A DNA stretch of 64,000 nucleotides from Plazaster borealis (Eukaryota > Echinodermata > Asteroidea > Forcipulatida > Labidiasteridae), in NCBI GenBank assembly GCA_021014325.1, contig CM037461.1, forward strand, positions 22,801,376-22,865,375, in the 5' to 3' direction. Below the pieces are notes generated by a model, which was not told the origin of the DNA, made no database searches, and saw only the letters and a program-made list of their open reading frames with translations. This document shows, piece after piece, positions 61,601 to 64,000 of the stretch (position 1 is the stretch's first letter; each line of letters opens with the position of its first letter). The position numbers and the translations under genes were made by a program.

Positions 61601-64000
61601 ATGCTGGACTTACCCCTTGCCAATTTTTCAATTTTAGGCAAAAATTTGATCAAAATGCTGGACTTACCCCTTACCATTTTTTCAATTTTAGGCCAAAATT
61701 GATCAAAATGCTGGACTTGCCCCTTGCCATTTTTTCAATTTTAGGCAAATATTTGATCAAAATGCTGGACTTACCCCTTGCCATTTTTTCAGTTTTAGGC
61801 AAAAATTTGATCAAAATGCTGGACTTACCCCCTTGCCAATTTTTCAATTTTAGGCAAAAATTTGATCAAAATGCTGGACTTACCCCTTGCAATTTTTTCA
61901 ATTTTAGGCAAATATTTGATCAAAATGCTGGACTTACCCCTTACCATTTTTTCAATTTTAGGCCAAAATTTGATCAAAATGCTGGACTTACCCCTTGCCA
62001 TTTTTTCAATTTTAGGCAAATATTTGGTCAAAATGCTGGACTTACCCCTTGCCATTTTTCAGTTTTAGGCAAAAATTTGATCAAAATGCTGGATTTACCC
62101 CCTTGCCATTTTTTCAGTTTTAGGCAAAAATTTGATCAAAATGCTGGACTTACCCCCTTGCCATTTTTTCAGTTTTAGGCAAAGATTTGATCAAAATGCT
62201 GGACCTACCCCGTTACCATTTTTTCAATTTTAGGCAAATCTTTTATCAAAATGCTGGACTTACCCCTTGCCAATTTTTCAATTTTAGGCAAAAATTTGAT
62301 CAAAATGCTGGACTTACCCCTTGCAATTTTTTTCAATTTTAGGCAAATATTTGATCAAAATGCTGGACTTACCCCTTACCATTTTTTCAATTTTAGGCAA
62401 ATATTTGATCAAAATGCTGGACTTACCCCTTGCCATTTTTTCAATTTTAAGCAAATATTTGATCAAAATGCTGGACTTACCCCTTGCCATTTTTTCGGTT
62501 TTAGGCAAAAATTTGATCAAAATGCTGGACTTACCCCCTTGCCATTTTTTCAATTTTAGGCAAATCTTTTATCAAAATGCTGGACTTACCCCTTGCCAAT
62601 TTTTCAATTTTAGGCAAAAATTTGATATAATGCTGGACTTACCCCTTGCAATTTTTTCAATTTTAGGCAAATATTTGATCAAAATGCTGGACTTACCCCT
62701 TACCATTTTTTCAATTGTAGGCCAAAATTTGATCAAAATGCTGGACTTACCTCTTGCCATTTTTTCAATTTTAGGCAAATATTTGATCAAAATGCCTGGT
62801 ACCCCTTGCCTTTTTTCAATTTTAGGCCAAAATTTGACCAAAATGCTGGACTTGCACCTTGCCATTTTTTCAATTTTAGGCAAATATTTGATCAAAATGC
62901 TGGACTTACCCCTTGCCATCTTTTCAATTTTAGGCAAATATTTGATCAAAATGCTGGACTTACCTCTTGCCATTTTTTCAGTGTTAGGCCAAAATTTGAT
63001 CAAAATGCTGGACTTACCCCTTGCCATTTTTTCAATTTGAGGCAAATATTTGATCAAAATGCTGGACTTACCCCTTGCCATTTTTCAATTTTAGACCCGA
63101 ATTTGATCAAAATGCTGGACTTACCCCTTGCCATTTTTTCAATTTTAGGCAAACATTTGATCAAAATGCTGGACTTACCCCTTGCCATTATTTTTTTTAA
63201 TTTTAGGCAAAAATTTGATCTAATGCTGGACTTACCCCTTGCCATTGTTTTTCAATTTTAGGCCAAAATTTGATCAAACTGCTGGACTTACCCCTGGCCA
63301 TTTTTTTCGATTTTAGGCCAAAATTTGATCCAAATGCTGGACTTACCCCTTGCCATTTTTTCAATTTTAGGCAAACATTTGATCAAAATGCTGGACTTAC
63401 CCCTTGCCATTATTTTTTTTAATTTTAGGCAAAAATTTGATCTAATGCTGGACTTACCCCTTGCCATTGTTTTTCAATTTTAGGCCAAAATTTGATCAAA
63501 CTGCTGGACTTACCCCTGGCCATTTTTTTCGATTTTAGGCCAAAATTTGATCCAAATGCTGGACTTACCCCTTGCCATTTTTTTCAATTTTAGGCCAAAA
63601 TTTTATCAAAATGCTGAACTTACCTCTTGCCATTTTTTCAATTTTAGGCAAATATTTGATCAAAATGCTGGACTTACCCCTTGCCATTTTTTCAGTGTTA
63701 TGTCAAAATTTGATCAAAATGCTGGACTTGCCCCTTACCATTTTTTCAATTTTAGGCAAATATTTGATCAAAATGCTGGACTTACCCCTTGCCATTTTTT
63801 CAATTTTAGGCAAATATTTGATCAAAATGCTGGACTTACCCCTTACCATTTTTTCAATTTTAGGCCAAAATTTGATCAAAATGCTGGACTTACCCCTTGC
63901 CATCTTTTCAATTTTAGGCAAATATTTGATCAAAATGCTGGACTTACCCCTAGCCATTTTTTCAGTGTTAGGCCAAAATTTGATCAAAATGCTGGACTAC
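58686..64000. repeat. 54-bp satellite, about 98 copies, continuing past the window
   Basis: The unit begins TTTGATCAAAATGCTGGAC, continues TTACCCCTTGCCATTTTTTC and ends AATTTTAGGCAAATA. Copies vary at a few positions (AAATA or AAAAA, TTTTA or GTGTTA, CC or CCC). Because 54 is a multiple of three, repeated frames up to 246 codons appear on both strands; they are artefacts. Blocks of units are themselves repeated. Confidence 0.95.

Noticed and set aside
61438..62178. 246-codon open frame in the satellite (repeated LDLPLAIFSILGKN units)
   Set aside because: The 54-bp period keeps frames open on both strands; there is no start context, splice signal or codon bias, and the same peptide appears in many overlapping frames.

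Overview
The window looks like a piece of a marine deuterostome-invertebrate nuclear genome, most likely an echinoderm and probably a sea star. The reasons are long introns, a leucine-rich-repeat receptor of the relaxin-receptor/GRL101 type, an animal UDP-glucuronosyltransferase, dense short inverted-repeat transposons and SINE-like units, and a TTAGGG-type telomere-like tract. The asteroid assignment rests on my memory of similar repeats and is inference. There is no bacterial, organellar or viral gene content.

Only two genes can be supported, both on the minus strand. (1) 2063-23177: an 18-exon gene for a mosaic G-protein-coupled receptor. Joining the exons at the splice sites I read gives 4,254 coding bases, an exact multiple of three, for about 1,417 residues. 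The order is signal peptide, CUB-like, CUB-like, LDLa, CUB-like, LDLa, CUB, LDLa, CUB, LDLa, LDLa, LRR N-cap, five LRRs, 'LCC' hinge, seven-helix domain of relaxin-receptor (RXFP) type. Its introns hold a degenerate ~150-bp repeat, a palindromic minisatellite and microsatellites. (2) 37288-45845: a five-exon UDP-glucuronosyltransferase, 1,644 coding bases, 547 residues, with signal peptide, UGT signature and C-terminal membrane anchor. Its last codons and stop lie inside the terminal repeat of a small transposon.

Layout: 1-2062, low-complexity and short direct repeats; 2063-23177, receptor gene; 23178-37287, repeat-rich intergenic DNA with a hAT-like element (8-bp target duplication) inserted into an older MITE, a telomere-like tract, SINE and LINE tails; 37288-45845, UGT gene; 45788-55703, four tandem copies of a ~2.48-kb unit made of the UGT start codon plus its 5' flank, ending in a long hairpin; 55704-58685, LINE fragment, minisatellite and a Tc1/mariner-like MITE; 58686-64000, a 54-bp satellite with higher-order repeats that runs off the window.

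The two genes have no evident functional link: one is a cell-surface signalling receptor, the other an ER detoxification and conjugation enzyme. The strongest items for follow-up are the CUB/LDLa/LRR/7TM receptor with Cys in place of the DRY arginine, the amplified UGT promoter array, and the cluster of estrogen-response-element-like palindromes in a UGT intron.
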